Below, one piece after another: positions 31,445 to 41,373 of a stretch of 49,050 nt of DNA. Made by a program: the position numbers and the translations under genes. Numbering within the stretch: position 1 is the stretch's first letter; each line of letters begins with the position of its first letter. The DNA lies in the NCBI GenBank assembly GCA_028873795.1, contig JAPPNP010000083.1, forward strand, positions 1 through 49,050. The letters are read 5' to 3'. The notes beneath the pieces are model-generated. The model made no database searches and had not been told where the DNA came from. It saw only the letters and a program-made list of their open reading frames with translations. Source of the DNA: Chloroflexota bacterium (GTDB lineage: Bacteria > Chloroflexota > UBA11872).

Positions 31445-32275
31445 ATGGAACAGCTCGAGTACCTCGTCTCTCAATTCAACTGGGGCGCCGCCGCGCAGAT
31501 CATTCTCGTCGGCCTCCTTTTTCACGGCATTTTGGCGCTGATTCGCGGAACGCAGGCGGACATCCTGGTGCGCGGCGCCCTTGCGGTGTTGGTAGCGATT
31601 CTGGTCATCGGGCGCGTGTTGCAGCTGCCCCTGATCAACTGGATCGTGGAAAACGGCTTGATCTTGCTCGGTTTCGCGATGGTGGTGGTGTTTCAGCCGG
31701 AAATCCGCCGGCTGCTCGAGCGGGTGGGCCGCACCGGCACGTTGGTTGCGCGGCCATTCGGGACCACGACTCCCGAAGACACCGAGGTGATGATCGGCGA
31801 GGTGGTCACGGCGGTCCAGGCCCTCTCGAGTCGCGTCTGGGGATCGATCCTCGTTATCCAGCGAACTGGCGGACTCGAAGAGTACGCTGCAACCGGCACC
31901 CGCCTGGAAGCGCAGCTGTCGCAGGAGTTGCTGCTGACGGCCTTTCATCCAGGCTCGGAGTTGCACGACGGCGCCATACTCGTTCGCGGACGAATGGTCA
32001 CGGCGGCTCACGTGATGTTGCCGCTCAGCGACGCGTTGGGCCCGCAGGACCACGTGGGGACGCGGCATCGCGCCGGGCTCGGAATCACCGAGGCGTCGGA
32101 CGCGGTGGCCGTGATGACCTCAGAAGAGAGCGGCGGCATCTCGTTTGCCTCCGATGGCCGGCTGGAGCGGCACCTGACGCCGGACCAACTACGGCGCCGC
32201 TTGGAGACGGCCTTCCGCGTGCAGACCCGTGGGGCGGCGCTGCAACACTTGCCCGCCTGGATCTCACGCCGCTAG
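31445..32275 (+). CDS. cdaA: Diadenylate cyclase CdaA
   Basis: A 276-residue membrane-bound enzyme making c-di-AMP from two ATP. Seen: three N-terminal membrane segments (~14-84) and a DAC (DisA_N) domain with the two catalytic signatures DGA (175-177, in LHDGAILV) and RHRA (207-210, in GTRHRAGLG), both intact. ATG 31445 is the canonical N-terminus; upstream open frame discarded. Followed immediately by its regulator gene. c-di-AMP controls potassium, osmolyte and wall homeostasis. Confidence 0.95.
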   Translation: MEQLEYLVSQFNWGAAAQIILVGLLFHGILALIRGTQADILVRGALAVLVAILVIGRVLQLPLINWIVENGLILLGFAMVVVFQPEIRRLLERVGRTGTLVARPFGTTTPEDTEVMIGEVVTAVQALSSRVWGSILVIQRTGGLEEYAATGTRLEAQLSQELLLTAFHPGSELHDGAILVRGRMVTAAHVMLPLSDALGPQDHVGTRHRAGLGITEASDAVAVMTSEESGGISFASDGRLERHLTPDQLRRRLETAFRVQTRGAALQHLPAWISRR

Positions 32276-33628
32276 GTGCGACGCCCCAGTCCTCAGGCGC
32301 TCTGGACGGCGCGCGCCCTGCGCTTCGCGCGCCATAGCCTCGGCGTCCGATTCCTCGTAGCGCTGGCGCTTTCCGCGCTGGTATGGGCCGGGCTCACCAT
32401 TGAGGAGAATCCGGTTGCGACCGAACCCTTTCCGGGCCGCTTGATCGTGGAGCCGGTCGGTCTCGATACGCGGAACCTGATCCTCGTGGAAGGTATCGCG
32501 CCGGTGCGCGTGAGCGTGAGTGGACCAAAGGTCAACCTCGCCAGCCTTACCGTCGACCACTTCGTGGCAAGGGTCGATCTCACCGGGCTGGGCGCCGGAG
32601 AGCAACAAGTCGATGTCGACGTGGTCGTCTCGGATTCCCAGGTTGAAGTAGTGCGCATCACCCCGGCGAACATCACAGTCAGGCTCGATTCGGTGGTGGA
32701 GCGGCAGTTGCGCGTCAATGCCCGAATCGAGAGCGACGTCGCCACCGGCTATCGGGCGAACCTGTCGGAGATCACCGCCGAGCCCGCCGACGCCACCGTC
32801 AGCGGCGCTTCCTCGGCCGTGGAGCGAGTGGCCCGTGTCCAAGCCGCGCTAAGCCTCGAAGGCGCGACACGCGACGTCAGGGTCGAGGGCCTGCTGATTC
32901 CCGTGGATCGCCAGGGGATCGAGGTCGAGGATGTGCGCATCGATCCCCCGACGGTGTTGGTCAACGTGCCCGTTACGCGCATCACCGGCCGCAAGCGCGT
33001 CCCCGTGGTCCCCCGGATCGAGGGAACGGTGGCCTCATCCTTCTTCATTGCCCGGATAGGCGTGGTTCCGACCAGCGTCGAGATCGAAGGAGAGCCTGGG
33101 GCGCTCGAGCGCGTGGATGCGGTGGAGACGCTGCCCATCGACATCGCCGACGCGCGCAGCGATGTTCAGCTCGAGGTGGGATTCGAGGCGCCCGAGGGCA
33201 TCACCATCCGCAGCGATCAGCCGTTCGCGCAGGTTGCGGTGGTTGTCGAACCGCTCGACGAGACCACCACGATTCAGGTCGCGGTGGTCCTCACGAATCT
33301 CGGCAGCGGCCTCCAGGCGATTGCCGACCAGCCGTTCCTGCAGATCGTCATGTCGGGTCCGGCAGAGGTCCTGCAGAGCCTGCGCGGCGGCGACATCCTG
33401 GCGGAGGTCGACTTGAGCAACCGCGCCCCCGGCCTCCACCAGATCCAACCGGTCATTGCCCATCCGTCGCCCGATACCTTGCGCATCGCGCGAGTCATAC
33501 CGGCCATCGTTGCCGTGCGCATCTCCCCGCTGGAGGCGCCCAGCCCCACACCGGCGGCCACCGCCATTCCGGGGCCCGGCGGCGCCGTGCCGGCGGCGAC
33601 GCCGACTCCGACGCGTTCTGCCGGTTAG
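32276..33628 (+). CDS. cdaR: CdaA regulator CdaR, YbbR-domain protein
   Basis: A 450-residue single-pass membrane protein. Seen: one N-terminal helix (SLGVRFLVALALSALVWAGLTIEENP) and then four to five YbbR repeats of ~80 residues (pattern TEPFPGRLIVEPVGL...VRVSVSGPKV; later RKRVPVVPRIEG). A Pro/Thr/Ala tail ends it. CdaR binds and modulates CdaA. The GTG start follows the cdaA stop directly (TAGGTG). The usual third gene, glmM, is absent here. Its stop codon abuts the stop of the convergent glycosyltransferase gene. Confidence 0.9.
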   Translation: MRRPSPQALWTARALRFARHSLGVRFLVALALSALVWAGLTIEENPVATEPFPGRLIVEPVGLDTRNLILVEGIAPVRVSVSGPKVNLASLTVDHFVARVDLTGLGAGEQQVDVDVVVSDSQVEVVRITPANITVRLDSVVERQLRVNARIESDVATGYRANLSEITAEPADATVSGASSAVERVARVQAALSLEGATRDVRVEGLLIPVDRQGIEVEDVRIDPPTVLVNVPVTRITGRKRVPVVPRIEGTVASSFFIARIGVVPTSVEIEGEPGALERVDAVETLPIDIADARSDVQLEVGFEAPEGITIRSDQPFAQVAVVVEPLDETTTIQVAVVLTNLGSGLQAIADQPFLQIVMSGPAEVLQSLRGGDILAEVDLSNRAPGLHQIQPVIAHPSPDTLRIARVIPAIVAVRISPLEAPSPTPAATAIPGPGGAVPAATPTPTRSAG

Positions 33629-34822
33629 CTAGCTGCCGCTCTTTCGAGCGGTGAGCACCGCTTCGTAAAGCCGGTCCAGCGGCGCGGTGAGGCGGTCCCA
33701 GGCAAGCTCACCCTGCGCGTAGGCGCGAGCTTGCTCAGCCATCCGGCCTCGATTGGGATCCTGCAACGCGTTCACCGCCGCGGCCGTGAGAGCTTCCATC
33801 GAGGCGTCGCGCGCCAGATATCCGGTTTCGCCATCGCGCACGTAGGTCGTGGCTTCTCCGACCGGCGAGGCGACGATCGGCACCCCCGCAACCATCAAGT
33901 CCATGTAACGCACGGAGCACTTGGACCGGTTGGCGACGGTGTCCGCCAGCGGCATCAGGGCCAGGTCACAGTTGGCGAAGAACGCCCCAAGCCCGGCGAA
34001 GTCCAGCCATCCGCGGACCCGCACGCGGTCGGACAGGGCTTGCGCTCGAAGCGCCGGTACCACGTGTGCCATCGGCGAATGAGGCCCCGCGCCCACGAGG
34101 GATAGCGTGAGGTCGGGGACGCTGGTCAGCGCGGTCGTCACGAGCCGCACCCAATCCTCGGACGGGGCGTCGTAGAAGCGGGTGTAAATCACGCCGTGCG
34201 GCCTGGGCGTAGCGGTTGGCGGCGGCGCGGCCTCGCGCCATGCCCGATAGGTGGCAGCGTCGTAGCCGTTGACGATGTGCGCGACTGGCTCGGCCCCGGG
34301 CCTGCGCATCAACTCCGCGCTGGCGGTGGTGCGCGCGTCGCAGGCGCCAAGGCCCCAGCGCTCCTGCCGCTCGAAAAGCTCGCGTTGCCACCAGGCGTAG
34401 GGCTCGTTGGCGCTCCAGCCGGCCTTGCCTTCCCAATCGTCACAGTCCAACACGAGCCCTGGGCGATCGCGCTTGCGCCAGAGCAAGGCTTGCACCAGCC
34501 CCGAAACGGCCTTGGGTTTGAACACGTGCACGACGTCTGGTCGCCACTGCTCCAGCCGGCGCAGGGCGCTCTTAGCGAGCGCGAGCTGGGTGAGCGGGAC
34601 GCCGACCACCGGCAAGTCCATCCCCCGCGGTCGCGGAAGCGAGTGGACTTCGACGCCGGCATCGTTCCACTGGCGGCCAAAGCTCTCCGGGTCGTCGTAG
34701 GGCGGGACGAGGATCCGCACCTGGTGCCCGCGCGCGGCCACGGCCCGGGCCATCGGCATCACCCGCCGCGCGGTGGTGTTCTTGGGCTGAAACCCGAAGG
34801 GCGCGACGTAGGCGAGGTTCAC
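33629..34822 (-). CDS. Glycosyltransferase family 4 (GT-B fold)
   Basis: A 397-residue enzyme transferring a sugar from a nucleotide donor. Seen: N-terminal APFGFQPKNTTARRVMPMARAVAARGH region, GVIYTRFYDAPSEDWV, and the C-terminal donor-binding part with VRVRGWLDFAGLGAFFANCDLALMPL and the later APVGEA-like GVPIVASPVGE...VRDGETGYL. The acceptor is unknown. GTG 34822 starts one base after the YfhO-like gene's stop; probably co-translated, so the pair may glycosylate a cell-surface lipid or protein. Confidence 0.88.
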   Translation of the reverse strand: MNLAYVAPFGFQPKNTTARRVMPMARAVAARGHQVRILVPPYDDPESFGRQWNDAGVEVHSLPRPRGMDLPVVGVPLTQLALAKSALRRLEQWRPDVVHVFKPKAVSGLVQALLWRKRDRPGLVLDCDDWEGKAGWSANEPYAWWQRELFERQERWGLGACDARTTASAELMRRPGAEPVAHIVNGYDAATYRAWREAAPPPTATPRPHGVIYTRFYDAPSEDWVRLVTTALTSVPDLTLSLVGAGPHSPMAHVVPALRAQALSDRVRVRGWLDFAGLGAFFANCDLALMPLADTVANRSKCSVRYMDLMVAGVPIVASPVGEATTYVRDGETGYLARDASMEALTAAAVNALQDPNRGRMAEQARAYAQGELAWDRLTAPLDRLYEAVLTARKSGS

Positions 34823-34823
34823 G

Positions 34824-37748
34824 CTAGGCCGCGCGTCGCCAGGCCAGCAGCACCAGCGCGCCCAGCACCCAAACGGCGGCGGCGACGGCGCTGACGATGG
34901 CCCCGACTCGAAGCGGGTACGACGAAAACTCGAACGTGACCGTGTGGTGGCCCGCCGATGGAATCAGCACGGCCCGCTGGGCGAGGTTCGCCTGCCAGAT
35001 GGTCGTGCGCCCGCCGTCGATGTATGCCTCCCATCCCGCATACAGCGTGTCGTTTAGCACCAGCATGCGAGGTCCCTCCGAGACAACCTCAATCGTCACG
35101 CGCTCCGGGGAGTCCTCGGTCATCACCGCCGTCGCCGGGGCGTCGAATCGCAGCCAAGCATCGCGAGTTGCGAACTCGCGCCGCAGGCGTGCCCCATCTT
35201 CGGGCACGACCAGCCCTACCGGCTCCCGCCGGCGCACGACGCCTAGCTCTTCCAGCGCGCGGCGAAGCGCGTTGGACCGCGCCGGGTCGATCGTCGACTT
35301 GAGCAACCATGCTTCCTCGGCGGGCGTGAACCTCGGACTCGAAAGCGCCCGACTCGCGCCGAATACCGTTGGCGCCACTCCCACACGCGTCGGCATCCAT
35401 ATCCGCTGCGCCTCCTGGGCGCGACGCGTGATGGTCACGTCGCCGGCCAACTCCACGAGCATGCCCCGCCCTGCGCGGAGGAGAACTCCCACCGACGATC
35501 CATCCTCCAGCAGCAGCGAGAGCGCGCGGACGTCGAGCACTCCGCCCTGCGGCTCGATGCCGATGGCCGTGACGTGAATTGGGTCCTCCAATTCGGCGCT
35601 TGACAGCACCGTATGCGGCGGCAAGCCGTCGCGGGGAGGCGCCGCTTCCGCATTTGGCAGCCCCACAAACGTCGTGTCGTCGCGGGAACGCCGAAGCGGC
35701 AATTCGATCCGTCCACGGACCGCGTCGGTTAGCACGATCCGGCCGGCGTCAACGCCGCCGGCGCTGGGATCCCCCGACGCCAGGATGGCAACGCCGGTGA
35801 CGCCGGGAACGTCGAGGGCGTCGATGCGAAGCGGCTCCCGGAGCCTCGCGACCATTCGCAGGTCGAACGCGGCAACGTCGGTCTCGAACGTGTCGAAGCG
35901 ATCATCGATCACCACGTCGACGCTCAGCATGTCCAGTGCGCCGTTCGACGGCACGGTCTTGAGCTGATTCATCAGCAGGGCGTCCGGGTGCGTCGCCGAG
36001 CCGCGAATCACCGTCTCGCGCAGGGCCACGTGGGTCGATAGCGGCAGGAGGCCGCCGTCATAGCCGTCGGGCGTGTCCAGCCCATAGGCCATGGTGAGAT
36101 TGGGATTCAAGATGTCCCGGTTCTTCCAGGCCACCTTGAACTCCCGCCAGGGCACCTCGCCCAGTTGATCGAACCAGGCGCTGGCGAGCGCCGCGCGGTC
36201 GGGGTCGTTGATCTCATATGACGGATCGGCGATAGAGAGGATCCGCCCGGAGCCTGCGATCGCGTCGAGGCGCGGCAGTGTCTGGCCCTTCGCCTCATAG
36301 GCGTCGATCGGGATGGCTTCCCTGATGGCCGCGGGACCGACCGCCGCGGCGAGCTCCGCGATGACGATCAGCGGGGCCACCCAGGCATAGAGGCGGCGCG
36401 GCGCCATCATGCCAACGGCCACGAAGCCGATGGCGATGGCGGCGACGAGCCCCCACGTCCAGGCGAGACCGTCGCGCAGCGGCGGCTCCGCGATGGCCAC
36501 GCCAAGCGACAGCCCACCCAGTCCCGCGAGCACCACAAACCAAACGCCCAGCCACCGCAGGCGTTCGCGCCACGGCCGGCCTGTTGCCGCCCCGAGCGCC
36601 TCCGTGCCGTAGGCCGCCAGCAGCGCCAGCGCAACGACGGCGATCAGCAGCCAGCGCGCCGGCACGCGGAACAGTGAGACGCCGGGCACGACCCGATGCG
36701 CCAGCCCGAACAAGGGCGTCGCCGGCCCCAGGGCAAGCAGGATGGCCACAAACGCGGCCAGGACCAGGAGCACGACGCGCGGATCGCGCCAGCGATGCAC
36801 CGCGCCAAGCGCCGCCAGCGTGACGCCCACGATGCCGACGGATGCCACGAACTCGGTGCTCGACGGCAGATGCAGGAACGTCGGCAGCAAGCCGGGCAGC
36901 GCCTCCCCCGTGGGCAGCGAAAACGAGACGGCCTCCTGAAACGTCAGCCCCCCCGCACGAATGCCCTCATGGGAGAGTTCGAGGGACGGCAGGATCTGGG
37001 CGGCGGCAAGCGCGGCGCCGCCCACTGCGCCGATCAGCCACAGCGACAGCCCGGCGAGCGCCCCGCGCGCTCGCCCTCGCGGGGACACGCCGCCAACCCG
37101 TCGAAGTCCGGCAACGAGCGCCCAGGCCAGTCCAAACGTCAATCCCACGTAGGCCGTCTGCGGGTGACCGGCCAGCATCATCAAGGCCACGATGACGGGC
37201 GTCGCGGCCCACCAGCGCCGGCGCCCGGCAACGCCCAATTCGATGGCCAGAATCAGCAGCGGGATCCAGGCCGCCACGCTCACCTGGTTGATGTGCTCCA
37301 TCTGCCCGGCAAAGAATCCGCTGAAGCCAAATGCGGCGGCGCCAGTGGCGGCAGCCGGCCACCCGAGGCGCAGTCCCGCGCGCGCCAACGCCAGCATTCC
37401 AATCGCGGCCAGCGCCACGTGCACCATCAACGCCGCGGCAAGGGCACGCGCCGGATCGAGGAGGTACAGCGGCCAGTTGAGGGGATAGAAGACCGCCGAC
37501 TGGGGGTTGGCGAGAAATGGCACGCCCATGAATACGTGCGGATTCCAGAGCGGAAGGCGGGCATCCACAAGCGATGCGGAGGCATAGGCCCAATAGGGAT
37601 AGAAGTAGGTTTGTACGTCGTACCCCGAGAGCACCAGGCCCTCGAAGATCAGCCGCCCGTAGATGGTGAGCAGGCCGGCGAGGACGAGACCCACGGCAGC
37701 AAGGGTGTGGAGACGCGATCCACGCGGCCGCGCCTCAGTCGTCGTCAC
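34824..37748 (-). CDS. Large polytopic YfhO-like membrane protein
   Basis: A 974-residue membrane protein. Seen: about 12 hydrophobic segments in residues 1-480, including YFYPYWAYASASLVDARLPLWNPHVFMGVPFLANPQ, the GT-C-like first loop typical of YfhO; a large soluble region (~490-930); and a last helix (VGAIVSAVAAAVWVLGALVLLAWRR). YfhO proteins are implicated in lipoteichoic-acid glycosylation in Bacillus. Soluble part ends with GWEAYIDGG and VLIPSAGHHTVTFEFSSYP, typical for the family. GTG start. Stands between an ANTAR regulator and a glycosyltransferase on one strand. Confidence 0.85.
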   Translation of the reverse strand: MTTTEARPRGSRLHTLAAVGLVLAGLLTIYGRLIFEGLVLSGYDVQTYFYPYWAYASASLVDARLPLWNPHVFMGVPFLANPQSAVFYPLNWPLYLLDPARALAAALMVHVALAAIGMLALARAGLRLGWPAAATGAAAFGFSGFFAGQMEHINQVSVAAWIPLLILAIELGVAGRRRWWAATPVIVALMMLAGHPQTAYVGLTFGLAWALVAGLRRVGGVSPRGRARGALAGLSLWLIGAVGGAALAAAQILPSLELSHEGIRAGGLTFQEAVSFSLPTGEALPGLLPTFLHLPSSTEFVASVGIVGVTLAALGAVHRWRDPRVVLLVLAAFVAILLALGPATPLFGLAHRVVPGVSLFRVPARWLLIAVVALALLAAYGTEALGAATGRPWRERLRWLGVWFVVLAGLGGLSLGVAIAEPPLRDGLAWTWGLVAAIAIGFVAVGMMAPRRLYAWVAPLIVIAELAAAVGPAAIREAIPIDAYEAKGQTLPRLDAIAGSGRILSIADPSYEINDPDRAALASAWFDQLGEVPWREFKVAWKNRDILNPNLTMAYGLDTPDGYDGGLLPLSTHVALRETVIRGSATHPDALLMNQLKTVPSNGALDMLSVDVVIDDRFDTFETDVAAFDLRMVARLREPLRIDALDVPGVTGVAILASGDPSAGGVDAGRIVLTDAVRGRIELPLRRSRDDTTFVGLPNAEAAPPRDGLPPHTVLSSAELEDPIHVTAIGIEPQGGVLDVRALSLLLEDGSSVGVLLRAGRGMLVELAGDVTITRRAQEAQRIWMPTRVGVAPTVFGASRALSSPRFTPAEEAWLLKSTIDPARSNALRRALEELGVVRRREPVGLVVPEDGARLRREFATRDAWLRFDAPATAVMTEDSPERVTIEVVSEGPRMLVLNDTLYAGWEAYIDGGRTTIWQANLAQRAVLIPSAGHHTVTFEFSSYPLRVGAIVSAVAAAVWVLGALVLLAWRRAA

Positions 37749-37766
37749 GGTGGGCGCCGCTGCTTG

Positions 37767-38339
37767 CTAAATCTCTTCCGACAGAATGATCGCTTCGGCG
37801 ACCTCGCGCATCGGCTTCCGACGGTCCATGCTGAGCTTCTGAATGCGCCTGAACGCATCGGGCTCGTCCAAGCCAAGCCGCGACATCAAGAGCCCCTTGG
37901 CCCGTTCGACCGCTTTGCGCGTCTCGAGTTGGTCCTTCAGATCGGCCACTTCGTCGCTGATCGCCAGGTACTCCCGATGGCGCGACATGGCGACTTCGAG
38001 GGCCGCCTCGAGCTCGTTGTCGCGCAGCGGCTTGAGCACGTAGTTGATGGCGCCGGCTTCCAGCGCCTGATTGATGAGGTGTCGGTCGGAGTATGAAGTG
38101 ACGAGCACGACCGGGGCGACCCGCTCGTCCGTGAGGCGGCGCGCGGCCTCGATGCCGTCGGTCTCGGGCATCCGGATATCCATGACCACGACGTCGGGGC
38201 GCAACTCGCGAGCCATTCGGACGGCGCTCTCACCGTCACCGGCCTCGCCCACGACCTGATAGCCAGACGCTTGCAAGCGCTCGGTGAGATCCATCCGGAT
38301 GATGGTCTCGTCTTCTGCCACGATTACACGCAAGGACAC
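37767..38339 (-). CDS. Response regulator with ANTAR RNA-binding domain
   Basis: A 190-residue two-domain regulator. Seen: receiver domain with Asp10 (VIVAEDE), phospho-acceptor Asp54 (VVMDIRMPETDG), Thr81 and Lys103 (YVLKPLRDNEL), all intact; then a short coiled linker (YLAISDEVADLKDQLETR) and an ANTAR domain (~135-187) with ERAKGLLMSRLGLDEPDAFRRIQ. ANTAR proteins act as antiterminators by binding paired hexaloop hairpins in mRNA leaders. No cognate histidine kinase is adjacent. GTG start, 18 bp ahead of the YfhO-like gene. Confidence 0.92.
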   Translation of the reverse strand: MSLRVIVAEDETIIRMDLTERLQASGYQVVGEAGDGESAVRMARELRPDVVVMDIRMPETDGIEAARRLTDERVAPVVLVTSYSDRHLINQALEAGAINYVLKPLRDNELEAALEVAMSRHREYLAISDEVADLKDQLETRKAVERAKGLLMSRLGLDEPDAFRRIQKLSMDRRKPMREVAEAIILSEEI

Positions 38340-38413
38340 GCCACTCGCACCTTCAGGACGGAAACTGCTGCGATCAGCCGCTGCCCCGTCAGCCTAGCAG
38401 CATTCATCACACG

Positions 38414-38443
38414 TTGACGCCCGGTCGCCACAACCCCTAGTAT
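38414..38443 (+). promoter_or_regulatory. Probable dnaN promoter
   Basis: TTGACG (38414-38419) and TAGTAT (38438-38443) with 18 bases between fit a sigma-70-type promoter, about 75 bp ahead of the dnaN start in the 171-bp spacer shared with the divergent ANTAR regulator gene. No DnaA box cluster is visible, so I do not call an origin. Confidence 0.45.
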
Positions 38444-38516
38444 CCGCAGGCTGGGCACACCCAACGGATAGCGTGCCCGGCGACTGGAATCTGCAATTGA
38501 TTGGGAGGACATGCGG

Positions 38517-39662
38517 ATGCGTGTGACCTGCCTGCAAGAGAATCTTAGCCGGGGCCTGGGACTCGTCAGCCGTGCGGTGGCCACCCGCAGCACGCTCCCC
38601 GTGTTGAGCAACGTACTGGTGCAGTCGGAAGACGGTGGGCTGCGGCTCTCGGGCATGAATCAGCAGCTCGCGATGTCGGTGTGGCTTGGCGCGAGTGTTG
38701 AAGCCGAGGGCGCGATCACCGTGCCCGCCCGTCTGCTGAGCGATTTCGTCTCGCAGCTTCCCGAGGGTCCGGTGACCCTGGCCGGCGACGATGAGACCGA
38801 CAGCCTCAGCGTGACGTCCGGCCGTTACCAGGCCAAGCTCAAAGGGCTGAGCGCCGAGGACTTTCCGCCCATTCCAACGACGGGTGACGAGCGTGAGGTG
38901 GACCTCGCGACCGACTTGCTCGCCGACGTGATCGGCCAAGTGGTGACCGCCGCCGCGACCGACGACAGCCGTCCGGTGCTGGCCGGCGTATCGATCACTA
39001 TCGCCCCCGACCACCTGGAGTTGGCCGCCGCCGACGGTTATCGCCTCGCCGTACGTCGCGAGGAGGTGGAAACCGGACTCGCCGAATCGGTGCAGATCGT
39101 TGTGCCGCGCCCCGCCATGGTGGAGCTTCTGCGAATGCTTGCCGACGATCCCGGCACGGTGACCATTGGACTCAGCGAGACGCAATCGCAGGTCTTGTTC
39201 CGGACCAGCACCGTCACCTTCATCGCCACCCTGATTGACGGGCAGTTTCCGAACTACCCACAACTCATCCCGGGCGAGGTTGACACGCGCGTCGTGGTGG
39301 ACACACAGGCGTTCGCGCAGGCCACGCGCATCGCCTCGCTCTTTGCCAGTTCCGGAGCCAATGTCATCAAGCTGCACGTGCAGCCGGGCGCCGACGGCGA
39401 GTCCGGGCGCATGGTGCTGACCTCGAATTCAGCCGAGCTCGGCGAAAATTCCGGCGAGTTGGATGCGGAGGTCAGCGGCGACGGTGGGCTCATCGCCTTC
39501 AACCCCCGCTTCTTGTCCGAGTGCCTGAGCACGATCGCCACCGAGCGCATCTCGGTGGGCACTTCCGGCGCCACCAGCCCGGGACGCTTTCGCCCCGTGG
39601 ACGGCGACGAGGAGATCGAAACGCACAGCCACGTGATCATGCCCATGCACACGGTGAGCTAG
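38517..39662 (+). CDS. dnaN: DNA polymerase III beta sliding clamp
   Basis: A 381-residue clamp subunit. Seen: three ~125-residue repeats, starting with TCLQENLSRGLGLVSRAVATR.TLPVL, the LKGLSAEDFPPIP turn, RPVLAGVSI, then FPNYPQLIP, and a C-terminal SHVIMPMHTV ending close to the family's peptide-binding pocket motif (usually MP.R/L). The first ATG at 38511 is only two bases from GGGAGG, so the second ATG at 38517, with 8-base spacing and the canonical MRVTCL start, is preferred. Here dnaN is not beside dnaA or recF. Confidence 0.95.
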   Translation: MRVTCLQENLSRGLGLVSRAVATRSTLPVLSNVLVQSEDGGLRLSGMNQQLAMSVWLGASVEAEGAITVPARLLSDFVSQLPEGPVTLAGDDETDSLSVTSGRYQAKLKGLSAEDFPPIPTTGDEREVDLATDLLADVIGQVVTAAATDDSRPVLAGVSITIAPDHLELAAADGYRLAVRREEVETGLAESVQIVVPRPAMVELLRMLADDPGTVTIGLSETQSQVLFRTSTVTFIATLIDGQFPNYPQLIPGEVDTRVVVDTQAFAQATRIASLFASSGANVIKLHVQPGADGESGRMVLTSNSAELGENSGELDAEVSGDGGLIAFNPRFLSECLSTIATERISVGTSGATSPGRFRPVDGDEEIETHSHVIMPMHTVS

Positions 39663-39696
39663 GCATCGCAAGCGACCGTCGGCGCCGGTTCGCGGC

Positions 39697-41313
39697 GTGA
39701 ACGCGGCCGCCGGCGTGGGCACCCGCGCGTTTGTGAGCACCGGCCGTGGTCCGGTGGTGACGGCGCACACGATGGTGTCAACCGGGCACCCATTGGCGAC
39801 GGCCGCCGGCCTTCGCCTGCTCCTGGACGGCGGCAACGCGTTCGACGCCGCGATCGGAGCGGCGGCCGTCATCGCGGTGGTCGAGCCAAGCTCCAACCAG
39901 GTCGGCGGTGACGTGTTCGCCCTCTGCCGTCCCGCCGCCACCGGCATCGTGGAGGCCGTCAATGCCAGCGGGCCGGCGCCGGCGTCCGCCGTTCTATCAG
40001 GCTATGCCGACGCCATCCCCACGCACGGGCTGCGGTCGGCCACGCTGCCGGGAGCCGTCGCCGCCTGGGAGGCGATCAACCAGCGATATGGACACACGCC
40101 ACTCGAACGCGTGCTGGCGCCCGCCATCGTGTATGCCAGCGGCGGCTTTCCGGTTGACCTGGCGCTAGCCGGCGCAATCAGTCAATCGCTCGAGACGCTC
40201 AGCCAATTCCCGGCGACAGCCGCGGTGCTCAGCCCCGGCGGTCGCGCGCCTCGACCCGGCGAAACGCTGCCACAGCCCGATTTGGCGGCGACGCTCCGCG
40301 AGATCGCGGCCAACGGCGCGGCCGGCTTCTACGAAGGCACGTTCGCCGAGCGACTGCTCCAAGCATCGGAAGTGTCCGGCGGCGATTGGCAGGCCGACGA
40401 TTTGACAAGGGCGCCGGTGGAGATTTTGTCGCCGCTGCGGACGTTCTATCGCGGGTATGAAGTGTTGGAACAGCCGCTGCCGTCGCAGGGCTACCTCGTG
40501 CTCGCGGATCTCAACATCGTCGAAGGATTCGACCTGGCGGCGCTGCGGTTCGGTACGGCGCACAGCCTGCACATCATGGCGGAGGCCCACAAGCTGGCCT
40601 TTGCCGACCGCCTGGCGCGCATCGGCGATCCCGCGCACGTCGACGTCCCCATTGACTTGCTGGTCTCCAAGGACTTCGCCGTCCGGCGGCGGATGATGCT
40701 GAATCCGGCGCGAGCGTCGCACCGCTCCGGCCCCGCGGATCCGAGCGGCGCCGGCCGCGACACCACGGCGGTGTCCGTCGTCGACGAGGACGGCAACGCC
40801 ATCTCGCTCATCCAAAGCGTGTTTCAGCAATTCGGCTCGGCCTTCATCGTTCCGGGCACGGGCGTGCTGCTCAACAACCGCATGAACGGCTTTTCCCTTG
40901 ACCCGGAGAGCCCCAACTGCCTCGCCGGCGGCAAGCGACCCATCCACACGCTCAACACCTTCATGGTGCAGCGCGACGGCGGATTGATGATGCTCGGCGG
41001 CTCGCCGGGCGGCCATTTTCAGACCCAAGCCAACGTCCAGGTCTTGACCAACGTGATCGACCACGGGATGCACTGGCAGGCCGCCATGGACGCCCCGCGC
41101 TGGTATCACGACCCCGACACCGACACACTGACGCTCGAGTCACGATTCGAGTTGGATGTCGCCAGCGCCCTGGAACAGCGCGGCCATCGCGTTGCCTGGG
41201 CGCCGGCGTTCACGCCGCGCGCCCGGAGCCAGGGCATCATGCTCGACCCCGCGAGCGGCGCCCGATTTGGCGCGACCGATCCACGGTGGCACGGACAGGT
41301 TCTGGGGTATTGA
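39697..41313 (+). CDS. ggt: Gamma-glutamyltransferase
   Basis: A 538-residue Ntn-hydrolase that hydrolyses or transfers gamma-glutamyl groups. It should self-cleave before Thr356 (DTTAVSVVDEDGNA; the family has TTH-SVVD, here TTA). Seen: N-terminal TGHPLATAAGLRLLLDGGNAFDAAIGAA, NQVGGDVFAL, and C-terminal GTGVLLNNRMNGF and MLGGSPGGHFQTQ. No signal peptide is visible, unlike secreted GGTs, so it may be a cytosolic hydrolase of related substrates. GTG start 39697; 34 bp after dnaN. Confidence 0.92.
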   Translation: MNAAAGVGTRAFVSTGRGPVVTAHTMVSTGHPLATAAGLRLLLDGGNAFDAAIGAAAVIAVVEPSSNQVGGDVFALCRPAATGIVEAVNASGPAPASAVLSGYADAIPTHGLRSATLPGAVAAWEAINQRYGHTPLERVLAPAIVYASGGFPVDLALAGAISQSLETLSQFPATAAVLSPGGRAPRPGETLPQPDLAATLREIAANGAAGFYEGTFAERLLQASEVSGGDWQADDLTRAPVEILSPLRTFYRGYEVLEQPLPSQGYLVLADLNIVEGFDLAALRFGTAHSLHIMAEAHKLAFADRLARIGDPAHVDVPIDLLVSKDFAVRRRMMLNPARASHRSGPADPSGAGRDTTAVSVVDEDGNAISLIQSVFQQFGSAFIVPGTGVLLNNRMNGFSLDPESPNCLAGGKRPIHTLNTFMVQRDGGLMMLGGSPGGHFQTQANVQVLTNVIDHGMHWQAAMDAPRWYHDPDTDTLTLESRFELDVASALEQRGHRVAWAPAFTPRARSQGIMLDPASGARFGATDPRWHGQVLGY

Positions 41314-41373
41314 CCGGGCTGGCGATATGCTGACGTTCGCGCCGGCGGCCACATTGCCACGGCGCCCAGGAGA

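Noticed and set aside
38340-38516. Replication origin beside dnaN
   Set aside because: No DnaA box cluster or AT-rich unwinding region, and no dnaA or recF neighbour.
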